This document shows, piece after piece, positions 18,293-30,020 of a DNA stretch of 57,199 nt. Under the pieces are notes generated by a model. The model did no database searches. It had not been told where the DNA came from and saw nothing but the letters and a program-made list of their open reading frames with translations. Position numbers and translations under genes: made by a program. The number at the start of each line of letters is the position of its first letter. Positions within the stretch are counted from its first letter, which is position 1. Origin of the DNA: an uncultured Micrococcales bacterium (GTDB taxonomy: Bacteria; Actinomycetota; Actinomycetes; Actinomycetales; Microbacteriaceae); contig CAILJO010000027.1 of the NCBI GenBank assembly GCA_903834635.1, positions 1-57,199 on the forward strand. Reading direction: 5' to 3'.

Positions 18293-19798
18293 TTATGCAC
18301 CGACCTTAAGTTCAGGAGCGAAATCCATCATTCGCTTGCCCCATCCCGCCTCGTGCAAAGCCTCGAGGGCTGCGGCGACCTTGTAGAGACGAGCATCGGC
18401 GCGGGCAGGAGCAAGCAACTGAACTCCGCTAGGCAGGCCATCCTCGTCGGCTAGACCGTTTGGAATCGCGATTCCGGGTGTTCCGGCCAGGTTGGCAGGA
18501 ATCGTAGCTACGTCATTTAGATACATGGCCAGTGGGTCATCAACCTTTTCACCAAACTTGAAAGCGGTGGTTGGAGCGGTCGGTGAGATCAACACATCAG
18601 CCTTGGCGAACGCAGCTTCGAAGTCACGCTGAATGAGTGTGCGAACCTTTTGAGCCGCCCCGTAGTACTTGTCGTACGAACCACTCGAGAGGGCGTAGGT
18701 GCCCAGGATGATGCGTCGCTTAACCTCGGGTCCGAAGCCAGCCTCACGGGTAGCAGCCATCACGCGTTCGATGGTTGCGTTTTCACCTGGGTTGACGCGC
18801 ATTCCAAAGCGAACGCTGTCGAATTTGGCAAGGTTGCTTGATGCCTCAGCAGGAAGAATCAGGTAGTAGGCAGCAATCGCGTATTCGAACGATGGGCAGT
18901 CAACCTCTACGATTTCAGCGCCGTTAGCAGTTAGCAGTGCCAGAGTCTCATCGAAGCGCTTCTTGACGCCAGGCTGGAAACCCTCGCCCGAAAGCTGCTT
19001 GATGACACCAAAGCGCATACCCTTGACCGAACCGTTTCGAGCGGCTTCAGCCATTGAGCCCAGCGACTCAGGGAGCGAGGTGCTGTCGTGTGGATCGTGG
19101 CCTGCGATGACGTCCTGCAGAAGAGCAGCATCGAGAACATTGCGCGAAACAGGACCAATCTGGTCGAGAGACGAAGCGAGAGCGATCAGACCGTAGCGGG
19201 AGATCGCACCGTAGGTCGGCTTGTGACCGACGGTGCCTGTTACGGCAGCCGGAAAACGAATCGAACCTCCGGTGTCGCTTCCGATGGCAAGCGGCGCCGA
19301 ATACGAAGCGACAGCCGAAGATGAGCCACCACCCGAACCGCCTGGGATTCTCTCGATGTCCCAAGGATTGCGACTCGGACCGAATGCTGAAAACTCGGTT
19401 GATGAGCCCATCGCAAATTCGTCGAGGTTGGTCTTGCCCAAAATCGGCATCAGCTCATTGCGAAGCTTGGTTACAACGGTTGCGTCGTACTGCGGAATCC
19501 AACCTTCGAGAATTTTTGAGCCCGAGGTGGTTGGCGCATCGGTAGTAGTTAGGTTGTCTTTCACTGCGATTGGCACACCTGCAAGCAATGGAAGTTTTTC
19601 ACCTGCCGCACGGCGACGGTCAACGTCTGCGGCAACTGCAAGAGCGGCTTCTGAAGTGACGTGCAAATAGGAGTTGATGGTGCCATTAATCTCTGCGATG
19701 CGGTCTAGGTGGGCTTTGGTGATTTCGGTAGCCGAAAGTTCACCAGAAGCCATAAGGTCAACCAGCTCGGATGCGTTCTTTTTGATGATTTCGTTCAT
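18293..19798 (-). CDS. gatA: Aspartyl/glutamyl-tRNA amidotransferase subunit A
   Basis: A 501-aa amidase-signature protein that hydrolyses glutamine and passes ammonia to GatB. The Lys-cisSer-Ser triad is visible: Lys in [10 protein letters not shown], the Ser-rich loop [14 protein letters not shown], and the nucleophile Ser in [16 protein letters not shown]. Length is typical. It lies 3 bases after gatC and 2 bases before gatB, so the three are co-transcribed and likely translationally coupled. Confidence 0.97.
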   Translation of the reverse strand: MNEIIKKNASELVDLMASGELSATEITKAHLDRIAEINGTINSYLHVTSEAALAVAADVDRRRAAGEKLPLLAGVPIAVKDNLTTTDAPTTSGSKILEGWIPQYDATVVTKLRNELMPILGKTNLDEFAMGSSTEFSAFGPSRNPWDIERIPGGSGGGSSSAVASYSAPLAIGSDTGGSIRFPAAVTGTVGHKPTYGAISRYGLIALASSLDQIGPVSRNVLDAALLQDVIAGHDPHDSTSLPESLGSMAEAARNGSVKGMRFGVIKQLSGEGFQPGVKKRFDETLALLTANGAEIVEVDCPSFEYAIAAYYLILPAEASSNLAKFDSVRFGMRVNPGENATIERVMAATREAGFGPEVKRRIILGTYALSSGSYDKYYGAAQKVRTLIQRDFEAAFAKADVLISPTAPTTAFKFGEKVDDPLAMYLNDVATIPANLAGTPGIAIPNGLADEDGLPSGVQLLAPARADARLYKVAAALEALHEAGWGKRMMDFAPELKVGA

Positions 19799-19801
19799 GG
19801 T

Positions 19802-20098
19802 CTACTCCTCATCCAAGATGGCGTTCACTTTGAAACGACCCTGTGCAGAGTCTGGAGCGCCCGAAAGTGCCTGTTCCTGAGTCAAAGAAGGTTCAACGAC
19901 ATCTTCGCGAAATACGTTTTCCATAGGAATCGGGTGGCTGGTTGCCGGCACGTCGCCCTCGACTGCCTTGTTCACAATGGCAACGGAATCGACGATCAGG
20001 GCAAGTTGTTCGGTAAACCGATCAACTTCGGCATCGGTGACCTGGATGCGTGCCAAACTGGCAAGGTGACGCACTAGGTCGGGTGTGAGTTCAGACAT
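19802..20098 (-). CDS. gatC: Aspartyl/glutamyl-tRNA amidotransferase subunit C
   Basis: A 98-aa protein that wraps the GatA-GatB interface. The N-terminus LTPDLVRHLASLARIQVTDAE and the C-terminal LREDVVEPSLTQE-like stretch (here FREDVVEPSL) fit the family. It heads the gatCAB operon and is divergent from a DivIVA-like gene across 142 bp. Confidence 0.95.
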   Translation of the reverse strand: MSELTPDLVRHLASLARIQVTDAEVDRFTEQLALIVDSVAIVNKAVEGDVPATSHPIPMENVFREDVVEPSLTQEQALSGAPDSAQGRFKVNAILDEE

Positions 20099-20161
20099 TA
20101 ATTTCTTTCAGAAATACATCGTTGTGGGCTTGCGTCAAGTCTATCGAACGAGAAATAGTCC

Positions 20162-20191
20162 TTAGTACTTATGTGCTATGCAGGCTAAGAT
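20162..20191 (+). promoter_or_regulatory. Candidate promoter for the first DivIVA-like gene
   Basis: TAAGAT (20186-20191) is a good -10; TTAGTA near 20162 is a weak -35 at about 18 bp. The region is the 142-bp divergent spacer shared with gatC. It also contains CAAGTCTATCGAA, found again upstream of the paralogue at 34.9 kb. Confidence 0.35.
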
Positions 20192-20240
20192 ATAGGTTCT
20201 GAGCGCATCTTTATGCACTCAACAATCAAGGAGTAGATCT

Positions 20241-21284
20241 TTGGAAAACGAAAACTTTTCTCTAGAAATGCGCGGCTACAAGAAGGACGAAGTAGACCGC
20301 GTTCTTAGCGAGCTGCGCGCCGAACTAGAGCACCTGCGCGATTACAACTTCAACGCATCTTCTGAGACCGAAGCACTTCGTTCAGAGGTTGCTGCTCTCA
20401 AGCGCAAGAAAGACTCAGCTCCTGGCTACGCCGAGCTCGGCGCCCAGTTTGAACAGACGCTTCGTCTAGCCGAAGAGCAGGCTAAGAAGCTTGTCTCAGA
20501 TGCCGGCCAGGACGCCATCCGTGTTCGCGAAACGGCAAAGGCCGAGAGTGAGCAACTAACTCGCAAGGCTCAGCAAAAAGCCGACAGCATTCTTGCCGAG
20601 GCAGAGGCTCGACTTGCTGAAGCTCGCATTGAAGCTGAACGCTTGAGTGCCGAAATTCTGCAGGCCGCGAAAGCCAAAGACGCTGAAGCATCGGAGAAAA
20701 TCGGCACCGCCCAGCGCGAGGCCGCAGCGATTAAGTCTGAAGGTGAGCGTTACTCAGCCGAGTTGCGTGCATCTGTACACCGTGAAACCGAAGAGGCACG
20801 TGCTTTGGCAACCGAACTGGCCCAGCGCACCGCGCAGGCCCGTGTCGAGCTCGAGGCTGAGCTGAAGACCAAGCGTGATGAAGCTGAACAAGAGTCATTG
20901 CAGATGTACCAGAAGGCCATTGCACAGGCTCAAGAGGTCACCGACGAAGCGAATGCAAACTTTGCCGACGCCTCGGCTCGTGCCGCTGAGCTAATCAGCG
21001 AAGCAGAGCGCATGTCTCGAGAGGCTGCCCAAAACGCTGCCACACTTTCAGAAGACAGCCAGCGAACCGCTACCAACGTGATCAACCAGGCTCGTCGTCG
21101 CGCAGAATCTTTGAGCCGTCGCGCAGAATCTTTGGCCAACAACGCCATCAAGGAAAGCGAAGATCGCCTCAGCCGCATGAAGGGTGAGCGAGTCGAGATC
21201 GAAGAGTTCTTGTCACAGTTGAGAAACCTCATGTCCACCGAATCGATGGTTGCAGACGCCGAAAACCGCGCCTACGACCAGTAG
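20241..21284 (+). CDS. DivIVA-domain coiled-coil protein (Wag31/Scy-like)
   Basis: A 347-aa protein with a short N-terminal DivIVA-type motif (MRGYKKDEVDRVLSEL, residues 10-25) and an almost continuous alanine/glutamate-rich coiled coil to about residue 330. A GYAELGAQFEQTLRLAEEQA segment near residue 61 resembles that in the paralogue at 34.9 kb. DivIVA proteins bind curved membrane and recruit polar-growth or division machinery; long versions such as Scy or FilP form scaffolds. The start is TTG at 20241, supported by AAGGAG 9 nt upstream. Monocistronic, ended by a terminator. The exact role is unknown; it is too Ala-rich and too divergent to call Wag31. Confidence 0.82.
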   Translation: MENENFSLEMRGYKKDEVDRVLSELRAELEHLRDYNFNASSETEALRSEVAALKRKKDSAPGYAELGAQFEQTLRLAEEQAKKLVSDAGQDAIRVRETAKAESEQLTRKAQQKADSILAEAEARLAEARIEAERLSAEILQAAKAKDAEASEKIGTAQREAAAIKSEGERYSAELRASVHRETEEARALATELAQRTAQARVELEAELKTKRDEAEQESLQMYQKAIAQAQEVTDEANANFADASARAAELISEAERMSREAAQNAATLSEDSQRTATNVINQARRRAESLSRRAESLANNAIKESEDRLSRMKGERVEIEEFLSQLRNLMSTESMVADAENRAYDQ

Positions 21285-21294
21285 TCAAAAACCT

Positions 21295-21326
21295 TAAAAG
21301 CCCTCAGCGAATGCTGGGGGCTTTTG
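21295..21326. terminator. Bidirectional terminator between the DivIVA-like gene and ligA
   Basis: Stem AAAAGCCC-CAGC / GCTG-GGGCTTTT with one mismatch and a GAAT loop. T-runs lie on both sides, so it can serve both convergent genes. Confidence 0.85.
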
Positions 21327-21348
21327 GATTATGTGAAACACCGCACAT

Positions 21349-23475
<2,127 letters not shown>

Positions 23476-24597
23476 CTAGGCGTTGGCAACGACATCTTGG
23501 GTGATGTCAGCACTAACTGTGCGATCGATAGTGGTTTGTCCCAAAACACGCGTGCCCACATAGAGAACCGCGGTTTGACCGGGTGCCACACCCATCAGGG
23601 GTTCAATCAAACGCGCCACCAGTTCGCCATCAATAACCGCTGCTCGACATGGCAAAGCCTCACCGTGAGCGCGAACCTGAACGTGCGCGTCGAACCACTC
23701 TGATGCATCCGCTGGAGCCGAGCCACACCAGGTAAAACGGCTTCCAGCGAGCTCCGAGATTGCGAGTGCCGCCTGAGGCCCAACCACAACCGTGTTGGTC
23801 TTTGGGCTGATCGAAAGCACATAGCGAGGCTTGCCGTCGGCAGCAGGGCGCCCAATGTTCAATCCCTTGCGCTGACCAACGGTGTAACCATGGGCACCTT
23901 CGTGCGAGCCGAGCACATTGCCATCGCGATCAACGATTTGGCCAGTCTCTTTTCCAACCTTGTCAGCAAGCCAATCTTGAGTGTCACCTTCTGGAATGAA
24001 ACAAATGTCATAAGAGTCCGGCTTTTGCGCAACGGCAAGACCGCGACGTTCTGCCTCGGCTCGAATGTCAGACTTTGAAGCCGCTAACCCAAGTGGAAAC
24101 ATCGAGTGCTTCAACTGGTCAGCCGTCAGCACGCCAAGCACATAAGACTGGTCTTTTGCCATAGCAAGGCTTCGGTGCAGCTCTAGCTCGCCATCGTCTC
24201 CGGTAATCAATGACGCGTAGTGCCCCGTGCAGACAGCATCGAAACCAAGTGCGAGGGCCTTTTCTAGCAATGCAGCAAACTTGATGCGCTCGTTGCATCT
24301 CATGCACGGATTAGGGGTGCGGCCGGCCTGGTATTCGGCAATGAAGTCATCGACCACGTCGGCCTTGAATCGTTCAGAAAAGTCCCAAACGTAATAAGGG
24401 ATTCCGAGCACGTTGGCTGCGCGTTGGGCATCCATTGAGTCTTCAATCGTGCAGCATCCACGAGAGCCTGTGCGAAGGGTTCCCGGCATACGAGATAGCG
24501 CTAGGTGCACTCCGACCACCTCGTGGCCAGCCTCTACTGCGCGCGCCGCGGCAACAGCGCTATCGACGCCACCGGACATTGCTGCAAGAACCTTCAT
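23476..24597 (-). CDS. mnmA: tRNA 2-thiouridine(34) synthase
   Basis: A 373-aa enzyme that adenylates and thiolates U34 of tRNA-Lys, -Glu and -Gln. The PP-loop [11 protein letters not shown] is at residues 7-17; the two catalytic cysteines are in TPNPCMRCN and [14 protein letters not shown] follows the first Cys as expected. The upstream neighbour is a cysteine desulfurase 9 bp away, the natural sulfur source, and ligA follows; this cysteine desulfurase-mnmA-ligA order is common in actinobacteria. Confidence 0.96.
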   Translation of the reverse strand: MKVLAAMSGGVDSAVAAARAVEAGHEVVGVHLALSRMPGTLRTGSRGCCTIEDSMDAQRAANVLGIPYYVWDFSERFKADVVDDFIAEYQAGRTPNPCMRCNERIKFAALLEKALALGFDAVCTGHYASLITGDDGELELHRSLAMAKDQSYVLGVLTADQLKHSMFPLGLAASKSDIRAEAERRGLAVAQKPDSYDICFIPEGDTQDWLADKVGKETGQIVDRDGNVLGSHEGAHGYTVGQRKGLNIGRPAADGKPRYVLSISPKTNTVVVGPQAALAISELAGSRFTWCGSAPADASEWFDAHVQVRAHGEALPCRAAVIDGELVARLIEPLMGVAPGQTAVLYVGTRVLGQTTIDRTVSADITQDVVANA

Positions 24598-24606
24598 TAC
24601 ACAATT

Positions 24607-25776
24607 CTACGAACTTGTATAGCCCGCGCGGTGCGCCGACGCGTGTGCTTGCGGAAGAGCAGCTAAAAACGCATCAACATCTTCGATCGTGTTTGTGTGG
24701 CTGAAAGTCATTCGCAAGCACCCAGACGCTTCCGATTCATCTCGCCCCATGGCCAGAAGCACATGCGAGGCGGCTGTTACGCCAGCCTGGCAGGCGGACC
24801 CATTCGAAACGCACACGCCAGCCTGGTCTAGTAAAAACAAAAGCGAATCGCCCGAGCAGCCAGCGAAGGTGAAGTGGGCGTTGTCAGGCAAACCTGGCGC
24901 GTCGGCTCGGCTGAATCTCGCTGTTGGCACGAGTTTCAAGACTCCTTCGACCAAACGATCTCGCAAGATCACGGTGTGGGCCCGGTGTGAGTCGAGTATC
25001 GAGACAGCAAGTTCGCAAGCCAAACCAAAAGCCTTGGCTCCAGCAGCATTCATCGTGCCCGAGCGCATGGCGCGCTCTTGCCCTCCCCCGTGAACCAATG
25101 AGGTGAGTTTGGCCGACCGAGCCACAACCAAAGCACCTACGCCAACCGGGCCGCCAACTTTATGAGCGGTTATCGACATCGCGGTTAAACCGGTTTGGGC
25201 AAAGTTGATCGATATGTGTCCGAACGCGGCGACCGCATCGGAGTGCACCGGGATGTCGAAAGTTTTTGCTAACTCGACGACCTCGTTGATGTCGGTTATT
25301 ACCCCAGTCTCGTTATTCGCCCACATAAGCGAAATCAGTGCCACACGCTCATGGTTGTTGGTCAGAAACTCTTTGAGCCAAACCAGGTCGACGACTCCAC
25401 GTTCATCAACAGGAACCCAAACGGCCTCGGCACCCTGTTCCTTTTCTAGCCAGTCAATCGGGTCGATGACGGCATGGTGCTCGGTGGCGGCGCTAACGAT
25501 TAGTGGCCGGCTGGCATCTTTGTTTCGTGCCCAGAAAAGGCCCTTGATGGCCAAGTTATCGCTCTCGGTGCCACCAGAAGTGAAAATTACTTCGTTTCGA
25601 TTAGCACCGATGGCGTTCGCCACCTGCTCGCGAGCTTCTTCTAGAGCTTTTCTTGCTAACTGACCAGAGGAATGGACGCTCGAAGGGTTGCCGACCAAAC
25701 TCAAGTGCTGCGTGTAGCACTCAAGCACCTCTGGCCGAATCGGCGAGGTGGCGGCGTGGTCAAGGTAAACAACCAT
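24607..25776 (-). CDS. Cysteine desulfurase (IscS/NifS family)
   Basis: A 389-aa PLP enzyme that removes sulfur from cysteine as a persulfide. The N-terminus VYLDHAATSPIRPEV is diagnostic. The PLP Lys is in SITAHKVGGPVGVGAL and the acceptor Cys in SNGSACQAGVTAAS; the short loop around that Cys and the location suggest a class I enzyme serving MnmA. It is the first gene of the mnmA-ligA operon and divergent from glgX, separated by 100 bp. It may also supply Fe-S assembly, which cannot be judged here. Confidence 0.94.
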   Translation of the reverse strand: MVVYLDHAATSPIRPEVLECYTQHLSLVGNPSSVHSSGQLARKALEEAREQVANAIGANRNEVIFTSGGTESDNLAIKGLFWARNKDASRPLIVSAATEHHAVIDPIDWLEKEQGAEAVWVPVDERGVVDLVWLKEFLTNNHERVALISLMWANNETGVITDINEVVELAKTFDIPVHSDAVAAFGHISINFAQTGLTAMSITAHKVGGPVGVGALVVARSAKLTSLVHGGGQERAMRSGTMNAAGAKAFGLACELAVSILDSHRAHTVILRDRLVEGVLKLVPTARFSRADAPGLPDNAHFTFAGCSGDSLLFLLDQAGVCVSNGSACQAGVTAASHVLLAMGRDESEASGCLRMTFSHTNTIEDVDAFLAALPQAHASAHRAGYTSS

Positions 25777-25876
25777 AAGTTCAGCCTACCTAGCCGAATC
25801 TGCCGAGCAGCAGCAGATTGGCGGATAAACTTTTGGACAAGTTCGCTTTCAAGCCAAATTTCCACGCAAGGTACTC

Positions 25877-27919
25877 ATGCCAACCTCTTCTTACGCCCAA
25901 GCCAGCCTTGGGGTAACCCTTGAGGACGGCAAAGGCACGATTCGTGTCTATTCATCAACAGCCGAGAGCGTTGAGTTCTTAATCCTCAACCCAGAGGATT
26001 CAAGCGATGTTCTAAAACGAATCACTTTGAAACGCGATGGCGACATCTGGAGCGCTTCTTCTTCTGCAATTGCAGTGGGCGTTCACTATGCATTGCGAGC
26101 CAGCGGTCCGGATGGCCCGCGAAACGGCTTCAACAACACCGTCAACCTGATCGACCCCTATGCGATCGGGGTGAAACGCGAATCGGCTCGTGAATTTCAC
26201 AACGTGATTATCGACCGAAGTTTTGACTGGCAAGGGGTTACAAAACCCAATACTCCTATGACTGAATCGGTCATTTACGAAGCACATGCTCGTGGCCTGA
26301 CCCGAGGAAACCTAGAACTTCACGATGACATTCGCGGAACCTATGCCGCCCTCGCTCACCCGAGCACTATCGAGCACCTAAAGCGAATCGGAGTAACAGC
26401 CGTCGAGTTGCTTCCGATACAGATGTTCATTTCAGAACCTCGATTGATGAACATGGGGCTCATCAACTATTGGGGCTACAACACCATAAACTTTTTTACC
26501 CCGCACCACAGATATGCGTCGCCAGCTGCGATCGAACAAGGCCCCGATGCCATTGTTCGAGAGTTCAAAACTGCTGTTCGTGAACTGCACCGTGCAGGCA
26601 TCGAAGTGATTCTTGACGTGGTTTATAACCACACCGCCGAGGGCGGCAGCCGCGGACTGACCTACTCGTTTAGAGGACTAGATAACTCCTCTTATTACCG
26701 TCAAGACGACCAAGGCAACTATCACGACACCACCGGCTGCGGAAACTCGCTAGATTTTTCGAACCCGAGAGTCGTTGAGCTAACAATGGATTCTCTTCGC
26801 TACTGGACCGAAGAGATGCAGATTGACGGATTCAGATTCGACTTAGCAACGACTTTGGCTCGCGACGCAAACAACCAGTACGACCCGAACCACCCGATGC
26901 TCCATGCGATGGTCAATGATTCAGTTCTGGCCGACAGCAAACTGATTGTTGAGCCTTGGGACATCGGACTCGGTGGCTGGCAAACAGGAAACTTTCCTGA
27001 TCGGTTTAGCGAGTGGAACGATCGTTATCGAGACTCGGTGCGCAAATTCTGGTTGACCGACATAGCGAGCGCACGAAACTCGGGCAACCATTACAGCGGG
27101 GTAGCCGACATGGCAACGCGACTCTCGGGTTCTAGAGACATTGTTGACGGCCCGTCTGGCCCGATTGGCAGCATCAACTTCATCACCGCTCACGATGGGT
27201 TCTGCCTTCGCGACTTGGTTTCATACAACGTCAAGCACAACCAAATGAATGGTGAGAGCAACCGCGACGGAAACTCGAACAATTTCTCGTTCAACCACGG
27301 CGCTGAAGGTGAAGTAGACGACGCAGAGATTTCTGCATCGCGCAGACGTGCCTCAAGAAACCTTTTGGCTACACTTTTGCTTTCAGCCGGCGTGCCGATG
27401 GTCACTGCTGGTGATGAGCGAGGCAAAACCCAGATGGGCAACAACAACGCCTATTGCCAAGACAGCACTCTCTCTTGGATGAACTGGAAACTGAACAAAC
27501 ATCAGCAAGATCTCGAGGATAACTTCGCGGCTCTCACCAAAATTCGAAGAGAACACCCGTCGCTTAGACAATCGAACTTTGGAAATTTTGACGCGGCATC
27601 AGCCGAGAGCGACATGGTCAAATGGTTTGACCAAAACGGCGACATAATGACCGAAGCGCAATGGAACGATGCCGAGCAACGTACCTTGTTGAGATTGGTT
27701 CAACACGTTGATGAAAATGGGGCATCCGACACCACATTGACTATCGTCCATGGCGCCGAGACTCCGATTGACCTCGTGCTTCCGGATTGGCCAAGCGCGT
27801 GGAGTTTGATTTGGAACAGCTCGAATGAAACTGCCGAAGAGGTTAGTCAAAACCAGATCCCAGGCTCTAAGGTTTCGGCAGGCCCAACCAGCATCCTGGT
27901 TTTTGCCGCAAATAGCTGA
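25877..27919 (+). CDS. glgX: Glycogen debranching enzyme (isoamylase type)
   Basis: A 680-aa GH13 enzyme hydrolysing alpha-1,6 branches. It has an N-terminal CBM48 beta domain (about residues 5-110), then the barrel with VYNHTAEG, DGFRFDLATTLAR (nucleophile Asp), LIVEPWDIG (acid Glu) and NFITAHDGFCLRDLVSY (transition-state His/Asp). Length is close to the usual 650-720. The ATG at 25877 follows AAGG 6 nt upstream. It is the first of three alpha-glucan genes on the plus strand, with 76 bp before glgE. It would supply linear malto-oligosaccharides from stored glucan. Confidence 0.95.
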   Translation: MPTSSYAQASLGVTLEDGKGTIRVYSSTAESVEFLILNPEDSSDVLKRITLKRDGDIWSASSSAIAVGVHYALRASGPDGPRNGFNNTVNLIDPYAIGVKRESAREFHNVIIDRSFDWQGVTKPNTPMTESVIYEAHARGLTRGNLELHDDIRGTYAALAHPSTIEHLKRIGVTAVELLPIQMFISEPRLMNMGLINYWGYNTINFFTPHHRYASPAAIEQGPDAIVREFKTAVRELHRAGIEVILDVVYNHTAEGGSRGLTYSFRGLDNSSYYRQDDQGNYHDTTGCGNSLDFSNPRVVELTMDSLRYWTEEMQIDGFRFDLATTLARDANNQYDPNHPMLHAMVNDSVLADSKLIVEPWDIGLGGWQTGNFPDRFSEWNDRYRDSVRKFWLTDIASARNSGNHYSGVADMATRLSGSRDIVDGPSGPIGSINFITAHDGFCLRDLVSYNVKHNQMNGESNRDGNSNNFSFNHGAEGEVDDAEISASRRRASRNLLATLLLSAGVPMVTAGDERGKTQMGNNNAYCQDSTLSWMNWKLNKHQQDLEDNFAALTKIRREHPSLRQSNFGNFDAASAESDMVKWFDQNGDIMTEAQWNDAEQRTLLRLVQHVDENGASDTTLTIVHGAETPIDLVLPDWPSAWSLIWNSSNETAEEVSQNQIPGSKVSAGPTSILVFAANS

Positions 27920-27995
27920 CCTCAAAACCGTAACTAACGCATAACCACTTTGGTTTGACCTAATTTCGCACCTCGTTTGCCGATAAGTTTGGTTT

Positions 27996-30017
27996 ATGAC
28001 GAACGTGATTGTTTACAGGCATGAATCGCCTGTTGGTCGTTTTCCGATCCTCGACATTAGACCGACCGTCGACTCCGGTCGCTGGCCGGCGAAGGCGTTT
28101 GTCGGCGAAGTAGTTCCGTTTAGCGCGGTTGTCTTTCGAGAAGGGCATGACGCGCTTGGCGTTGAGCTTTTGCTCACTTCTCCCTCAGGTAAATCCTCTG
28201 TCACCAGGATGCGCTCTGGCGCACCAGGCAGCGACCGCTGGCACACCGAAGCAGTACTCGATGAGCAAGGCTCGTGGAGTTTTTCGATTCGCGCGTTTGC
28301 AGACGACTTTGAGACTTGGCATCACAACACCGAAATCAAGCTTGCCGCCGGAGTAGATGAAGAACTCATGATGCTCGAGGGCATCTCATTGCTTACGAAA
28401 GCGGCTTCAGAAAAGGATAGACCTAAGGCTAACGCGAAGTCGCTCATTGAGTCGGCCGAGATTCTTGCGGATCAGAGCAAGACAGCGACCGAACGGTTCG
28501 AAACCAGCCAAAACCAGGCTCTAGCTAAAAGCATCGGGTCGCACCCGATTCGAAGCCACTCAACCGTGAGTGACTCGTTCGTCATTAGTTGCGAACGAAC
28601 CCTTGCAGGAGTCGGTGCCTGGTACGAGTTTTTTCCACGCAGTGAAGGCGCCAAGTTTGACAGCAAAACAAAAACTTGGACCTCGGGAAACTTTAAAACC
28701 GCAACCAAACGGCTGTCAGCCGTGGCATCAATGGGCTTTGACGTTTTGTACATGCCTCCGGTTCATCCGATTGGCAAGGCCTTTCGCAAAGGACCAAACA
28801 ACACTCTGAATGCGGGCGAACAAGACCCAGGTTCACCTTGGGCAATTGGTGGCGAAGCAGGAGGTCACGATGCAATACATCCAGACCTTGGCACCGACAA
28901 TGACTTCAAAGAATTCGTGAAGTCCGCCAATGCGCTTGGACTCGAAATTGCTATGGATCTGGCCCTGCAGGCCAGCCCAGATCACCCTTGGGTGAAATCT
29001 AACCCTGAGTGGTTCACCACTCGTGCGGATGGCACTATCGCCTATGCCGAGAACCCTCCGAAGAAGTATCAAGACATATATCCAGTGAACTTTGACAACG
29101 ACCGCGAAGGTATTTACCAAGAGGTTTTGAGGGTTGTGAAACACTGGATCAGCTTCGGCGTGAAGATCTTCAGAGTAGATAACCCGCACACCAAACCGGT
29201 GAACTTTTGGGAATGGCTAATCGCCGAAGTTACTGCCGACCACCCAGAAGTAATCTTCTTGGCCGAAGCCTTTACGCGCCCGGCCATGATGCACACCTTA
29301 GGCAAAGTAGGGTTTCAGCAGTCCTATACCTACTTCACCTGGCGAAATACACCTCACGAACTTCGGGAATACGTCTTAGAACTGGCCTATTCAACTGACG
29401 CCTTTTTTAGGCCAAACTTTTGGGTCAGCACGCCTGACATTTTGACTCAGTATCTGCAGTACGGCGGCAAACCCGCTCACAAGATTAGAGCGGTTTTAGC
29501 TGCAACCTGTTCGCCCTCCTGGGGAATGTATGCCGGTTACGAGCTGATCGAATCAGTGGCACGATCGGGTGCCGAGGAACATGTCGATTCAGAGAAGTAC
29601 GAGTACAAGGCTCGTGACTGGGCTGCGGCTGAGAAGAGTGGCCGAAGCATCGCAGGGTTTGTGAAGACGCTTAATCAAATTCGCAGAGACAACCCAGCCT
29701 TGAGACAACTTAGAAATGTGGAGTTTCACGGGTCAGACGATGCCGCCATCATTGCGTTTTCAAAGCACATCAAAGCCGACCACAGCGACACCGGCAAAGC
29801 AAATCACGTGATTGTCGTCGTAAACACCGACCCGCACGCAGTTCGCGAGACCACAGTTCGCCTCGACATGTCGAAGTTTGGTTTCGACGCTGCGGATCAG
29901 TTCGAAGTTCAAGACCTGATCACCGGAGCCAAGTTTGTTTGGGGTGCAAACAACTATGTTCGACTCGACTCATTCACCGAACCAGCGCACATTCTTCAAG
30001 TTCTGAGAAAGAAGTAG
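27996..30017 (+). CDS. glgE: Alpha-1,4-glucan:maltose-1-phosphate maltosyltransferase
   Basis: A 673-aa GH13_3 enzyme that transfers maltose from maltose-1-phosphate to alpha-glucan in the cytosol. Diagnostic N-terminal RFPILDIRPTVDSGRWPAKAFVGE is present, as are YMPPVHPIG, the nucleophile Asp in FRVDNPHTKP and the acid Glu in FLAEAFTRP. Length fits the family (650-700). ATG 27996 lies 6 nt after a -10-like TAAGTT, suggesting a leaderless transcript. It is followed by glgB after only 3 bp. Its donor is normally made by TreS/Mak (or GlgM), none of which is in the window. Confidence 0.96.
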   Translation: MTNVIVYRHESPVGRFPILDIRPTVDSGRWPAKAFVGEVVPFSAVVFREGHDALGVELLLTSPSGKSSVTRMRSGAPGSDRWHTEAVLDEQGSWSFSIRAFADDFETWHHNTEIKLAAGVDEELMMLEGISLLTKAASEKDRPKANAKSLIESAEILADQSKTATERFETSQNQALAKSIGSHPIRSHSTVSDSFVISCERTLAGVGAWYEFFPRSEGAKFDSKTKTWTSGNFKTATKRLSAVASMGFDVLYMPPVHPIGKAFRKGPNNTLNAGEQDPGSPWAIGGEAGGHDAIHPDLGTDNDFKEFVKSANALGLEIAMDLALQASPDHPWVKSNPEWFTTRADGTIAYAENPPKKYQDIYPVNFDNDREGIYQEVLRVVKHWISFGVKIFRVDNPHTKPVNFWEWLIAEVTADHPEVIFLAEAFTRPAMMHTLGKVGFQQSYTYFTWRNTPHELREYVLELAYSTDAFFRPNFWVSTPDILTQYLQYGGKPAHKIRAVLAATCSPSWGMYAGYELIESVARSGAEEHVDSEKYEYKARDWAAAEKSGRSIAGFVKTLNQIRRDNPALRQLRNVEFHGSDDAAIIAFSKHIKADHSDTGKANHVIVVVNTDPHAVRETTVRLDMSKFGFDAADQFEVQDLITGAKFVWGANNYVRLDSFTEPAHILQVLRKK

Positions 30018-30020
30018 CCC